Source: Cercis canadensis
Lineage: Eukaryota; Streptophyta; Magnoliopsida; Fabales; Fabaceae
Length of the DNA: 64,000 nt
Direction: 5' to 3'
NCBI GenBank assembly: GCA_003255065.1
Contig: QAOA01001034.1
Span: forward strand, 213,779 to 277,778
How positions within the stretch are numbered: position 1 is the stretch's first letter; each line of letters opens with the position of its first letter. The notes below the pieces were generated by a model that ran no database searches, was not told the origin of the DNA, and saw only the letters and a program-made list of their open reading frames with translations. A program made the position numbers and the translations under genes. This document shows, piece by piece, positions 45,982-59,900 of this stretch.

Positions 45982-48900
45982 ATGGCCACAATCGTGAAGC
46001 TTCACGTTTGCCCAGAAAGCTTCGACCAGCTTTGCTTCAAGGACCACTATAGAACGACCTCTCTCCAACGGAGTTTTCGCCGGTATAGTTCACCAAGCAT
46101 ACTCGGTGGCTATAAATATAAAGGGTTTTCTCTGAAACAGTGCAGGGCTTTTAGGACTGAGGATGGAGGGGATTTGAAGGAAAATAAGTTGGCAAGTGAG
46201 GGAACGTCTCATAATTTGAAGAAAAACGAGGTGGAATTGAAAAGGGAAAATGGCTTTTGGGATTCCCTCAAGTCTATGATTTTGAGGACTTTCGGGGTGG
46301 GTTCAAAATCAGATGATGAGTATTGGCGAGATGTGGCGAAGGTGGAGGAGGTACTATCCTCGGTAAGTTGTTTACTTGTTTCTATTACATTAAACTCAAC
46401 GAAGTCTTTTGTTTGTAGATTTAGTTCATATGTTACTACTAAATTACTAGTGTATACAAATTCATCAACTGGTATCCTCCGATCAAATATAGAGAAGGCA
46501 ATTAGAAAATGAAGTTTTCCGTAGATTAATGGAAATTTGCCTTCTATTATTTCTCAGTTATATATAATGTCTTTCAATTGTCTTTCAATTATTGTCTTTT
46601 ATCTTTTTAGACATGCACAGCAGTTTATTGGAATGTTGCCGAATGTTTTTCTTTTTAATCAATTCTTAGCTTTTAAATTGTCTTGTCTTGTGATGAATAT
46701 TGACTTGAACCATTTTCTCCATTGAGAAAATTTAGATCGCGGTTCAGATTGGAAGATATATTGTAACTATGATGAGCACTGGGGTCATCCTTGCAGTCGG
46801 ATTTCAGATGTCAGGTTGGCATATATGCAACTTTCCTAACGGAAATGTGTGTGGAAGAAATCAATTTACTCTTATATGCTTTGGTTTCCCATGTTTGACA
46901 TTAAATTTTCTGCAAATTTTGCGAAGGTGGAGACAGTCAGATGGATGCACTGATATGGTATAGCTGGCTCGGAGGAATTATCATTGGGACAATGATAGGT
47001 GCTAACATGGTGTTGGAGGAACACTATCGTGCTGGACCGCGTAATGTTGTCATAACAGGGAGGTATTGTAATTGAATCCCGTCACACTTTCCTGTTGGTT
47101 ATGAATTTCATCGTCCTAGAATCATTGCTCTAATTGTTTGTCCCCTCTCCATCCTCTTTGGGTTTGTGCCTGTTTGAGGGTAAAGGAAATTGTGTAGTCT
47201 GTGTTACCTGATAGTCTTAACTCTTAAACCACGTTGTAAAGTTATTCAGACAAAGAATAATGCAAATTTTTGGTATTCAACACACCTATGCAATCTTATA
47301 TATTTGGCATCATGTGGATCTGGTATCTATCTAATATTATCATTACATGCAAATTGAGAGTTACTTTGATGATAATGGAAATCTAGTGTTACTTATTGCA
47401 TCTTCTTAATGGCTGGTGCAGTACAAGGGGACTGGGTAAAGCCCTTGCACGGGAATTTCTTCTTTCTGGAGATCGTGTGGTTGTCACATCTCGCAGGTGC
47501 TATTCTGGATTATGGGAACTGTTTAGTTTAATTTTTAGTGTGACTTTCATCTACGTAGTACTCACATCACTGCACCTGCACCCAATCTCACATTTTGCGA
47601 AGGCAGCACTGAGTCTGTACATGCAACTATCAAAGAGCTTGAGGAAAACCTAAAGGAAGGCATTAGCACTTCAGTTGGGTCATCTCTGACAAAGTTGTCT
47701 CGTGCAAAAGTGGTAGGCGTTGCTTCTGATGTTTGTGAGCCTCACGATGTGCAGAGATTGGCAAATTTTTCTGTAGATGAGCTTGGCTCTATTGACATTT
47801 GGGTAAGTGTTTCTGCTATTTTGGTCTGTGACTTACAGCTGATATCTGTTGGTTTTGATATTTGTAAAATTTATTCTCTGATTATAATCTCATGGTAAAT
47901 ATGTACGTCTTGTCACTGCTCTGTGCTTTCCAACTGGGTTTTTCTCAGAGAGAAATAAAAATATAGTGATCCATGCAGGGCAGTAGTTCAGACTCTGAAT
48001 CATCATAAGCTTTTTGCTCTCATTTTGTATCGGTTTTACATTTTGGTAATGGATAGCAACATCCAATATGTGATGAAGGGAATGGTGATTCCAATTTACC
48101 TTTACCAAAAATTGCAGTCTGTTCGGTGACCATTAATTTTTTTCATTCTTGATTAAGACTCTAAAACATCTGAGAATGCCATATACATTGCAAAATGCAG
48201 TCTCTATGTCTCTACTCCTAACCTTTTACTTTTTCAAATGCAAACTCTTGAACAGATAAACAATGCTGGCACAAATAAAGGTTTTAGACCACTACTTCAA
48301 TTTAGTGATGAAGATATTAAACAGGTATCTGTAATATTCATTTTGCATCAGTCTATATGAGTGATTATGGAACTTTTATTCTTGAATTATGAATTTTTAA
48401 TCTTCAATCTCATCTTAAAGTTTGTCTATTCTGGTTACTTGTAGATTGTCTCTACAAATCTGGTTGGATCTATAATTTGCACTCGAGAGGCCATGCGTAT
48501 AATGAGAAACCAGGTCAAGGGGGGTCACATATTTAATATGGATGGTGCAGGCTCTGGAGGTTCTAGCACACCTCTAACTGCTGTGTGAGTTATTCTATTG
48601 GAACTTAGTTTCTTCTCCGATGGGAGGATGCTGATAGATCCTCTCAGTTTTTGCAATCTCTATCTACCTGTGGAAATATATTAGTCATGATGGTTGCTAA
48701 TGAATAATGTTATTTACATATAGATATGGTTCTACAAAATGTGGCCTTCGGCAGCTTCAGGGATCACTGTTGAAGGAGTGTAAGCGGTCTAAAGTAGGAG
48801 TGCACACAGCATCTCCAGGGATGGTTCTTACAGATCTGCTTTTAAGGTACATCACAATTATGAATATGTTCCTGCTTTCTGAATTGGGTTTGTTAATTTA

Positions 48901-49738
48901 GCTAGTTCAACTTTTTTTTATCCTCTATCTACACCATTTTTTTTCTATTGATCCGTATTGCCTTATTAATCAAGTAGTACATCATCTCATATGTTACATT
49001 GAAATTCCATCTTTCCCAACAACTAAGGACTTGCTTGAGTTTCATATCTTATGACTTTTCCAATCAAAAGTTAAGCATTATGATGACGTATGTTTACTGC
49101 TTCATAAATGTGCCAAAACCAAATGGCTTGTGCACAGTGGCTCAACTGTACAAAATAAACAAGCGTTCAATATCATTTGCGAGCTTCCTGAAACTGTTGC
49201 TAGAACTTTAGTTCCTCGGATGCGGGTTGTTAAGGGAACAGGAAAAGCCATCAATTACTTGACCCCTCCCAGAATCTTACTTGCTTTGGTCACTGCATGG
49301 TTACGACGAGGTCGCTGGTTTGATGATCAGGTAATTTCTGCGACTTTTGGTGTATGAAATCTTGGGGTCATGAACACTTGCACATGACTTGAGTATTATT
49401 CTGACCAGTGTGTCAAGTTGAAAAATTGATACTCTCTAGCTTACTTAAACCACATTTTGTTTTTTGATAAATCTAATGGTACATAGATAGAGAGTTGTTG
49501 AATAGGAGACGTAAGTGTAGCAAGAACAAGTTACAGTGATATTGTTTTTCAGGGTAGAGCTTTGTATGCAGCTGAGGCAGATCGGCTTCGGAACTGGGCT
49601 GAAAACCGCACCCGTCTTTCTTTCACTGATGCAATGGAAACGTACACAGAGAACACCTGGGTATCGGTGTTCTCACTTTCTGTTGTTTGTGCTTTCATAA
49701 TTCTTTCCAGCACTGGCAACAGCTTGCCTGGCACATGA
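45982..49738 (+). CDS. NYC1: Chlorophyll(ide) b reductase NYC1, chloroplastic, 10 exons
   Basis: Exons: 45982-46362, 46736-46814, 46927-47062, 47422-47496, 47607-47802, 48256-48324, 48445-48584, 48724-48846, 49138-49330 and 49553-49738, giving 525 residues. It reduces the 7-formyl group of chlorophyll b to 7-hydroxymethyl chlorophyll a with NADPH, the first step of chlorophyll b breakdown, in thylakoid membranes. The N-terminal 50 or so residues are transit-peptide-like. Two membrane segments lie at about 133-151 and 163-182. The short-chain dehydrogenase core follows: TGSTRGLG (197-204), DV (265-266), NNAG (291-294) and YGSTK (Y360, K364). A last membrane helix, about 499-516, distinguishes NYC1 from its partner NOL. 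The start ATG sits in a plain leader; upstream in-frame sequence has no ATG. Confidence 0.95.
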
Positions 49739-52700
49739 AGCCTTGTCAATTTGAAATATATGCAAAGTGCATTTGCTCTTAGTGATGAGTCAATTGATGC
49801 CTGAAATCATGAAGACAATATATAGAAAGAATCTAGGCCGTAAAGCAGGTGGATTCTGTTTTTTTCGCCTACCCGTATCCACCTGAATCCTTGGTAGTTG
49901 TCTTCAACTGTGAGCTCAGACATTTAACGTTGTATGTACTAGTCTTAAATCACCTGTCTGGGCTCTCTGTATAGAATGCACCAATTAAGCATTCTTCATT
50001 CAGATGCTCATACCATGTATAGCCTTCATTAGATTGTAATGAAACCTTATATTAGAATTGATTAGAGAAGAATTGATGGTGGAATTAGTAACTTGTGAAA
50101 CATTCATCACATGATTGTGGCTTACAAGCAATAAATATAGTAATTTGGCGGTGGACTAATTCCTAATTCCTAATTCCGGGAGAATGTCTCCCCAACAATG
50201 GTCTGCATGTGAGTTAATCATTGTAGTCTTGTACATAGATTCCTGGCTTTTTTTTCAAGAAAAAAGAAGTTGGGCAGAGACAGCGGTTGTGGGTGAAAAC
50301 ATGATGCACAATATAACAGCGTGGGTGATGCAGATGAGCACATGTGGTCACGTGAAAAATACACATAATTGAATTGTACATATATGGAATGATTAGATAG
50401 ATAGGTGGAATTGTTATTTAAAAATGGTTAAGGTCCGAAGGAAATAACATTATCCCAACACGGATAGCGTTGTGGAAATAGAACCCCACAAGTGTGACGC
50501 GCATGCAGTTCCAATAGGTGACTACTAAGTGGTTAAACGACTACAATAACAGTTATGACTAAAGTCGTTTTGAAAGCTTAGTCTAAGTGTAAGGTGGCGG
50601 TGGAGTTTATCCAAATCCTACTTTTGTAGTTGCACCATTGCTGAGCTGCTTAGCTTGGAGTGGAAGGTGCAATTTGTCCATTCTTCCAAGAAAGGAAACC
50701 GGGTCAGCTGTTGCTTCAGTTTTTGTGTTAGCTTCTTGTGGACTATGGCCCCGGTTCTAACCAATTACCCTATTCCTCACTTTCTATCACTGACTGTGAT
50801 TTGTGATAAGCCAATTCCAATTCCTCTAATCATGCTAGGTGCCTGTTTTGTGTAAAAATTGCTTTTATAAGCTCGATCGATTGCTTTCAGTCCTCCATGT
50901 CATTTTGAGAATCTTGGGATACATAGTTAAATAGTTGATGTGAAGTGAACTTTCAAGTCATTATAGGCACATTATTTGGCATCACGGGACCCAATTTATC
51001 AATGAAGGAATAGTCAGTGATTTACTTAACCAACAAAAACTGCAATCAAATATTAGAAACATTTATTTTGTCTAGTTCATTACAAAGCAAGAAAGCCAAC
51101 ATATGCCAAAATTAAATCTTATTTTAAATTAAATCTTATGACCTCAATTAATTAAGCATGACACAATAATAATTTGTATGAAGGGTTGCGTTTAAAAGGG
51201 CTTATTTAGGATATGCCAAAATATTTATCCCAAAAATTTAAATGTTTTTATTAGAAACAAATTTACATTTTAAAAAAACAGTTTTATTAGTTATTTTAAA
51301 TTTTATAACTATTAAAAAATATAAGAAATTGTTGAGACGCAATCATGCACTAAATATTTCTTTATTATGTATACAAAGAGTAGCTAATATGTGGTGAGTA
51401 ATATTATTTGCACACCTTCAAATACATATCTGTTTTACATTTATATACATAATAATATTTAAATTTAACTATCATTTCCGTACAAGTAATATTTTCCATA
51501 TTATCCTAGGTATGTAAAACATCAATTTTCATTTATGATATATGCATTGGTAGAATTAATAATATATAATCATACAAATTTTTTTTTTATTTAAAATCAA
51601 ATTGTTTTATTTAAATTTCCATGGCTTCATTTAACTTCTTTCTAAACTAATCCAATTACATACGATGAATATAAAAATTATATAAATAGCATTATTATAT
51701 GAGTTGGCAGTCTCATAGAAAATGGGGGAGGGAGCTGTCACATGCGTGAATTTGACAAGGTTGTTTGGTTGGCGTAGCATGGCGAATACGTTAAGGCATA
51801 GGAATGTTGAAAAATGAAAGCAGAAATAATGAAGGAAGAACAATCAATAATATGGTTTTTACTTTTCCAGGCAAAGCGGTGCACGACAGATTCTTAAACC
51901 CAAAGGAGAAAACAGACATTCGTCTTAAATCCCCAATGAAGCATGTAAACATTTTTAATCAATTAAATGTCTTAAATCCATGCTTTAAAAAATTACACAA
52001 AAATATCATTGTTATTTTTAGATAATTTTTTTTTTTGAATACATAATGTTATGACGTGCTTTTAAAATCGTCTCATGAGAGATTTAGTCTAAATAAATAA
52101 AAACTAATTTAAGAATACTCTTACCATTAAAATTAAAAAAATATATATTATAAAAATTTAGAAGCTAAGATTGGAATAAAATTAAAAAATTTTAAATCCC
52201 AATTTGATGAGATGATATGGAATATCCAAATTATGAATCTTATTTGTTGAAGGTGGTTTTAGAGCAGCACATTAAGGTTATAAGATATAGGAGAAGAGAG
52301 AAGAGAAAGAGAGCCTAAAACAAAATGTGCTTCTATACGATAAATCATGACTGAAATGAAGGGGAACAAAACCTAGAACCATGAATATGATTGATGTATA
52401 CATAGTTCAATTGTTAAACAAAAACCAATGGGTTAGATATATAAATATGGGTCCCTCCCAGTGAATCACAGGCGAATGTCACGGCAGAAATTAATGAATT
52501 ATGATGAGTGAGGAATGAATATAATAATTGCTTAGTTTCCTTTCCTTCGCTGTCTCTGTAACATTAACAATGGAACAAGGAACAAGGAACAAGGACAAGT
52601 AGACAAACACAAGAGTTGGCCTATCTAATTTGCTCATCCTTTGTTTGTCTGTTTCTTATAGGCTATATAGCCTGCAGTTCGATTACTTACAAGTTTCAAC

Positions 52701-55289
52701 AAATTAAGGGCAGCTTACCAACCAGGTTGTGAAGCATGATATTGATACATAGGCAGATAAAATCAAATCAAGTTTTCTAGCTTGTAATCATATGGGGCTA
52801 AGCCAAATGCTCCATTTGCCAACACTCTACTTACCCAGCACTGAAATAATGTAACAAAATAGAAAACAATGGTTCTTAGTTATTTTTTGTGATTTGTTCA
52901 ACACGCTGCTGCTCTTGTTTGCCAAAGAAAACAGTAACACAAATTTGTTGTCTCACATTTTCCTGAGCTGATTAAACCTTCAAAATACTGGGTCCAATTC
53001 TAGAAAATGGATTATAAGCATGCCTTCTGGCTACGACACACCAAAGGTGAAATGTTCTAAGTCAAACATTTCATCAAGTCCTTAAAACCCTGCTGCTGCC
53101 GCCACTCATTTGAATATGCCTTCCAAGTCTTTTTTTTTTTTTTTTTTTAGTAATGGATAAAGTTTTGCTTACAGAAGTATATATATATATATGTATTGCC
53201 AGCAAGTTTATCACTGTAATTATTATCATTGATTATGATTAATCATTTTTTCTAATACATCATAGCATTACAGTCAACTTTTGTATCCTAACTCATTTTC
53301 AACACCAATTTGCACTCTACTGATTTTTTTAATAAGAAACAAATTTACAATTTCTTGATTATATTCTAAACTACATATATATGTATTATATCATTTAAGC
53401 CATAACTTAAATAATTAAACTCTTAAACTAAAAATAATAATTACTAACAATTTGATGTCTACAAAAGGATATTTTGATGGTTAAATATTAAAATGTTATA
53501 TTCGAAATCCATTAGAAATGGGAAAAGGAGATAAGAGTTAACAAGAAGCTGATAGAAACTATAGTCACATTATAGATTCCCATCATAGTGTGTATTTGAT
53601 ACCAGTTACAAGTTGGAGAAACGTGCCCTACAAAAACCCTTCCCTTCTTTTCTCTCAAATCAGTTTCCTTTTGCTTTTTATTCCTTTTTTTTTTTTTTCT
53701 TTTTATCTTTAAATCCCAAAGGGAAGAAAACGATAATATAGTGAGGAATCTTCCAATGATGAAAAGCAGATAAAGGATGACACTAAATGTTTTCAACTTT
53801 TCATTGTGTCTATGACAAGATCATTGAGATCTCTAAGGTGTAAACTGATTTTTAGAGAATAAAAAAAAAAAATTTAGATTTTGATAAATTATATATACTT
53901 GAAAAATGATAAATAACTTTTAAATTATATAAACGATCAATTTTTTTTTTTTAGAAAATAGGGCATGTTATTTGATTGGGAATGAAAATATAAAAATCAA
54001 AGAAATTGGTAGTGGAGGTAGTTTGTTGCAGAGCATGAAGTCCTTGACCAAATGGTGCTCAAGGCTTTTAAAATTGACCTCAACTCAAGGGCCTGCATAA
54101 AATTAAAAAAAGCCTCCCTATTTCATAAAATATAAAGAGATGTTGGTCAAAAAATAAAATAAAATAAAATGTAAGAGATGTTTCAAGAGGAAGAGAGGAA
54201 AATATAAAACCAAATGAACAATGGCAATTATAGTTATTGTTACAAATTCAAGGACAAAAATGAAACAAATCTTGAAAATTATTATTCTTGTTAAAAATTT
54301 AAAAAATAATGGATCATATTATAAATATGAGTGTGAAAGCAATGGATGAAATTTGAAAATGGCATATAATATTACAAGTTGGCAATATCATATATATTAT
54401 TCCTTTTTGTGCGGTTAGCTATTTGTGTCCAGCTGGTTTTGGCTCTTTCTTAGAGTAACAGCTACTTCATTAAAAATGCTTATGTGTTTTCTGAGAAATA
54501 TACAATATAAAATGGGTCACCTAATCTTTGACCCTCTCACTTACCCAATTATAGGAAATAAATAACCTTTATTTCATGTTAGTTTGGAAATACTAAAAAA
54601 TGAGATTAGACAACAAGCTTTCATATTACAGAGAAATGGGAGTGGAAGACTCACGAGGCACTATGATGCTGAGATAATTGACTTTGTCACTAATTGCGGC
54701 TAGAATTTTGTTAATTTATAAGAAGTTTGGTGAATTGAAAATATTGTTTCTAGACTGTTTTTAGCTGAAATTGAATATAAAATTTATAAATTTTAAAAAT
54801 AATTTATATATCACTCCGCTATAATATATTTGGTATTAAAAATGTTTAAGTCCTTAAATAGTTAGTATTGATAAGTAATTACAAAATAAAAATAAGAAAG
54901 GAAAAGGGATCAAAACTAGGATATACTCAATATGACATCACATATTAATGATATGATTAACGATTTACTTTCCTAATTAGATGATGATGTGATATTTGTT
55001 AGAGTAATTTCTTTTATTTTATTCACATCCAATTAGGAAATACTTTTTTTATAAATAATTTGTAGGTCTTTGTTTTTAATTAACAAAAGTTTATGGTGAG
55101 AAGGAGTTACCCTATTCTAAAGTCAGAGACATACGCCATAAACCTCAATAATGACTTATAGTTTACAAATTGTATAATAATAGAGAATTACTCGCAATAC
55201 AATTTAAACCTAAGTTTACAAGCGAAGTAATTTGATTCTTACTAATTGAACTAACTTTCATTAGTACATGTTATAAAATAGTATCAGTA

Positions 55290-55393
55290 TCAGTCTGTTG
55301 GGAGAGCTTTACCGCCTTTGTGGTTTTTCCTGGCTCGAAATCGGATTAGTCGGACGAAACCCAGACACCGGTGGATAACAAAAAAAAAAAAAA
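55290..55393 (+). mobile_element. 5'-truncated SINE with poly-A tail
   Basis: The body carries TTTACCGCCTTTGTGG, CTCGAAATCGGATTAGTCGG and ACACCGGTGGATAAC, the kind of 3' region seen in plant SINEs, and ends in A14. It is flanked by the 10-bp direct repeat AGTATCAGTA (55280-55289 and 55394-55403). The tRNA-like pol III promoter half is missing, so the copy is probably 5'-truncated. Confidence 0.7.
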
Positions 55394-56646
55394 AGTATCA
55401 GTAAAATTTAAGAAGAAAAAACAATTTGAACATGTTATACCCCATATTCGAGTTCCACCACCCCATCCCCATGTGCAACAGAAGACCATGGAAAGCACTT
55501 TTGTTTATCTGAAGTATATTGTATTACTTTCCCTCCTGGAGTGAAGTGTATGCTTAACCGTTGAATAGCCAACTGGTTGTCTTTGACCATAATCACTTTT
55601 AAAAATATATATTTTATTTATCATATTTGACTCTTTAAAATGATCGTCCACGTCCTTTTATCACGCACAAGAAATAACAATTGGGTAGACTTTTAATTTC
55701 CATTATAGAATTGACTTTTTCCAAAAGAGCTCCCTATTAAATTCATTACCACCTCCTAAATTGACGCCCATTTTCATAGAAAATCAAATCTTCTCAATAT
55801 ACCATTATTATCATTAGCTTCTCACCATTTAAAACAGATTAATAGTGAAATAAACAAAATTCCAACTTTTTGATATTGATTGATTGTAAGAAATCAATGC
55901 ATAAAAGGTAAACATAATTTCATTATGAATATAAACTACTAAATGTGATATTATAATAAAAGGTTTAGGTAATTTAAAAAAAAAATCAAGATTTTAATAT
56001 CTGTATCATCATATGAACATATCATTTAAAATCTTTCAATAACTACATATAAAAGGAAAAACTACACATAGGAAATAAATAAAATGAAAATAAATTGTTG
56101 TATGTGCACTTAGATATAAAAATTTAAATTTAATACTAGTTACACATTATCCATCAAAGTTTCATTATCTCACTTAATTATTTTTTTGTATGAGTCAAAA
56201 TTTATAATATGAATCAATGTAATTTAAATTTTAAAGTGACATTAAGTGGAGTATATAAAATACTTGTTCATATAAAATAAAAACTTTAGATAAGAGCTCG
56301 AATAGAGCATTTAGACTGCTATCTGCCTATATTCTTACATTACAAAGGATCAATGCATTCTCTTACTCTATATTTTTTCTACACAAATAGATGAAAAAGT
56401 ATAGAGATGTAATTTAGAATCTTTATCTCTTAATTGAAAAAAAATAGTTTTATTTATTTAATAAAAAGAATGGAATTGGTGCGAATAATACATCCAACGT
56501 TCAATGCTACCAAAGAGAAAAAGAAAGAAATAAAAAACCGTCGCTATAGGCCAATGACCAAACAGACAGAAACAGCAAAAAACTCCAAATTTAATCCAAA
56601 GCGAGTAAATGTAATTTGTAATTAGCGGGTGCCGCGGGCCAATCGT

Positions 56647-56657
56647 GTGGGTCCCAC
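56647..56657. promoter_or_regulatory. GTGGGTCCCAC palindrome upstream of the PERK gene
   Basis: A perfect palindrome apart from its centre base, containing GGNCCCAC on both strands, the class I TCP factor consensus. It is 281 bp upstream of the PERK ATG. Use in vivo is inference. Confidence 0.4.
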
Positions 56658-56937
56658 CTCACATTTTGTCCTTGCTGGTTGGCTTGAACCTTAAAATGAA
56701 AAAAGAAAAAATGAAAGAAAGAAAAAGAAAACCTTCAAAGGTGCGAAACAGAAACGCTGTCTCCTCCTACTTCCCATTCCCATTCCCATTTAGACACTTT
56801 CTTCAGTCTACGTCTCTCTCTCAACTCAACTCCTCAGAGACAGAGAGAGTGCACTTTTGCGACAAACTTCATTGGGAATCCTACTTTAACTTGTAAAGTT
56901 TCAATCTTCATTATTTGTTCTGATACTTTTTTGGGCA

Positions 56938-59900
56938 ATGTCGACAACGCCGTCTCCCGGAGCTGCTCCGGCTCCCACGACTCCGCCGGCGGCCAACACT
57001 ACTTCTCCTCCCCCGGCGACTCCTTCTGCACCGCCTCCGTCAACACCGGCTACGCCACCCCCCGCTACTCCCTCTGCACCGCCACCTGCCACTCCTTCAG
57101 CGCCTCCACCGGCCTCTCCTTCACCTCCAGCCCCTACTACGCCAACTCCTAGTCCTCCCTCTCCCTCACCTCCTTCACCCTCCACGCCGTCAACTACTCC
57201 GCCGCCGGAATCTTCTGCCTCGCCCCCGCCTCCGTCTACGTCTACTCCCAGTCCACCTAGTCCTCCGTCGAGGAGCTCCCCGCCGCCTCCGTCGAGCTCA
57301 GGCTCGCCTTCAACTCCGAATCGAAGCCCGCCTCCGCCTCCTTCTTCGTCAACATCGCCGTCGTCTTCATCCTCGTCGGGTATATCAACTGGGGTCGTTG
57401 TCGGAATCGCCGTTGGGGCTGTGGCGATTCTTATAGTGTTGAGTATTTTGTGCATATGTTGTAGGAAGAAAAAGAGAAGACGTGATGAGGAATACTATGT
57501 GCCACCACTGCCGCCACCACGGGGGCCTAAAGGTGAGAGCTTTTACTTGAATATTTGTTCTTCTTTCTTTAGTTTTTACCTTTTACCATAATGTATTTCA
57601 TCTGTGGCTGAGATTCATTTTCGGCTAGAATGAATTATTTTTGGTATTCATTTTGAAAATGCATTCATCAGAGACTTTTCTTTTCGTCATGCATTTATGT
57701 CTGTTCTTCCCACTGTAGTGAAAATGAACTTCACTTTCCTTTTGCCCTCGCTGTCTCACACTTGTGGTTAGATCTGATCAATATTGATGTAGGTGGTGGT
57801 TCCTGTACGCCGCACTATAATAGTTTTGGATGTATTTGTGAACCCATAATTTTCCAGGAACAGCTATAATCTTAATAGCCTATTATCTACATTGTAGTTG
57901 TTGACTATATAAGCTTAGTTTTATCTGCGGCAAATCAACATTAACTTTTTCTTTTTATGAGTTACGAGGAATCTGCAAGGAGCAATTTTAATTTGGTTCA
58001 ATTGGACATGAAAAATTCTTCTCATCCTGAACCATTTTGCCGAAGAGGCTTGGTTGATTCCAATTCATTACTCTGTTGTCTAATAATATTCTAGGATATT
58101 CAACCATGATGATCATTACACATTTGTTGCTAACAATTTCTTAACAATTGCCAGACGACCCATATGGTGGCCCACCACGTCAGTGGCAGCAGAATGCTCC
58201 CCCTCCTTCTCATCATGTTGTCTCTGTGATACCAAAGCCAACGCCTCCACCACCAGTTGCATCGCGACCACCCCAGTCACCAGTTTATGTTCCTCAACCT
58301 CCACCACCACCACTTTTCATGAGCAGCAGTGGTGGTTCTGGCTCCAACTATTCTGGTTCTGAAAATCCACTTCCGCCTCCTTCTCCAGGCATTTCATTGG
58401 GTTTTTCAAAGAGCACATTCACATATGAGGAGTTGGCACGGGCAACTGATGGCTTCTCTGATGCCAACCTACTTGGACAAGGCGGATTTGGGTATGTGCA
58501 CAGAGGAATTCTTCCAAACGGGAAGGAGGTAGCTGTCAAGCAGCTAAAGGCTGGAAGTGGACAGGGGGAGCGTGAATTTCAAGCAGAAGTAGAAATAATT
58601 AGCCGAGTTCATCACAAGCATCTTGTTTCTTTGGTTGGATATTGCATCACTGGGGCCCAGAGGCTGCTTGTTTATGAATTTGTCCCAAACAACACATTAG
58701 AGTTCCACTTACATGGTATGTCTGGTGTATTTGAAAAATCTTTCAAAATTCATCCTGCCTGGCTGATTTCTTAAGCTGAAATCAGGCAGTAACTATTTCA
58801 ATAAATTGTTGTATGAACAGTTTTATTACTCACTATACTTTAGATTGCCGATTCTGTTGATTTGTTGTGGACGCCACTTAAATTTGCTGTCATTTCTGTA
58901 GAGTATAGATGTTAAATGCACAGGCATTGTTGTTGTTTAGCTTATTGATGAGATGCATGGTGTCGTAGTTCTTTTGGTAGCTAGCATCTGATGGATATTT
59001 GAACTGCAGGAAAAGGGCGACCTACCATGGATTGGCTCACAAGACTGAGAATTGCTTTAGGATCTGCTAAAGGATTGGCATATCTTCATGAGGATTGTAC
59101 GTGCTGTTTATCTGACTGACTTATTTATTTTTAATTAAGTATTTCAATTTAAATTTTCATTGTAATATCTGCTTGTGCAGGTCATCCTAAGATCATACAT
59201 CGTGATATCAAATCTGCTAATATACTTCTGGATTTTAACTTTGAAGCAAAGGTATATTCTGTTTTTTGACTTCTGGACTTTTCTAATTATTAGCACTTAA
59301 GGTTAACAAAAACAGCTGCCATTTGTCTCATTATTATGAATAGTATACTTCTATTCCCAGAAGTTAAGGAGCTTAAATTGTTCTAACTCTGAACATGTCT
59401 TACTATCTTCGTAAAAGGTTGTCTTTGTTAGTGGTGGCTGCATCAACTTTAATGTCATGATTATGAAAAATTGACAGGGCTATTAAACTTTAAAAAGGAA
59501 TTAAAGATCACAGATTCTTTAGAATCATATCTTTTACCATGTATTTCCTTCACAATACTGATGATGATTTTTGTTTCCTGTTGGCAGGTTGCAGATTTTG
59601 GACTTGCAAAGTTTTCTTCTGATGTCAATACTCATGTCTCCACTAGAGTGATGGGAACTTTTGGGTGAGAGCTTCTTCCTTCTTTCATATCCAATTTTAA
59701 CATCTGATATTAACATATCATAATTCATCATCTCCAAAATCATGGAGTTCTCCTAGTTCCAATTTTCACCTTTCCTTGAAAAATGTTTGGCATGCTACAT
59801 TTATATCTGTTTCAAGCTCTTACGTTGGTTGCTGCTTGCAGGTATCTGGCTCCAGAATACGCTGCAAGTGGAAAACTCACTGACAAATCAGATGTATTTT

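Larger units (their letters stand above)
49739..56937. other. Gene desert upstream of the PERK gene
   Basis: About 7.2 kb, AT-rich, with poly-T and TA tracts (53126-53147, 53180-53193). The only defined element is a truncated SINE at 55290-55393. Open frames in it are short, low-complexity and without domains. Confidence 0.6.

Noticed and set aside
56901-57455. Gly/Val-rich minus-strand frame of 184 codons
   Set aside because: It is the exact antisense of the proline-rich PERK ectodomain; the repeated CCN codons force an open frame on the other strand.
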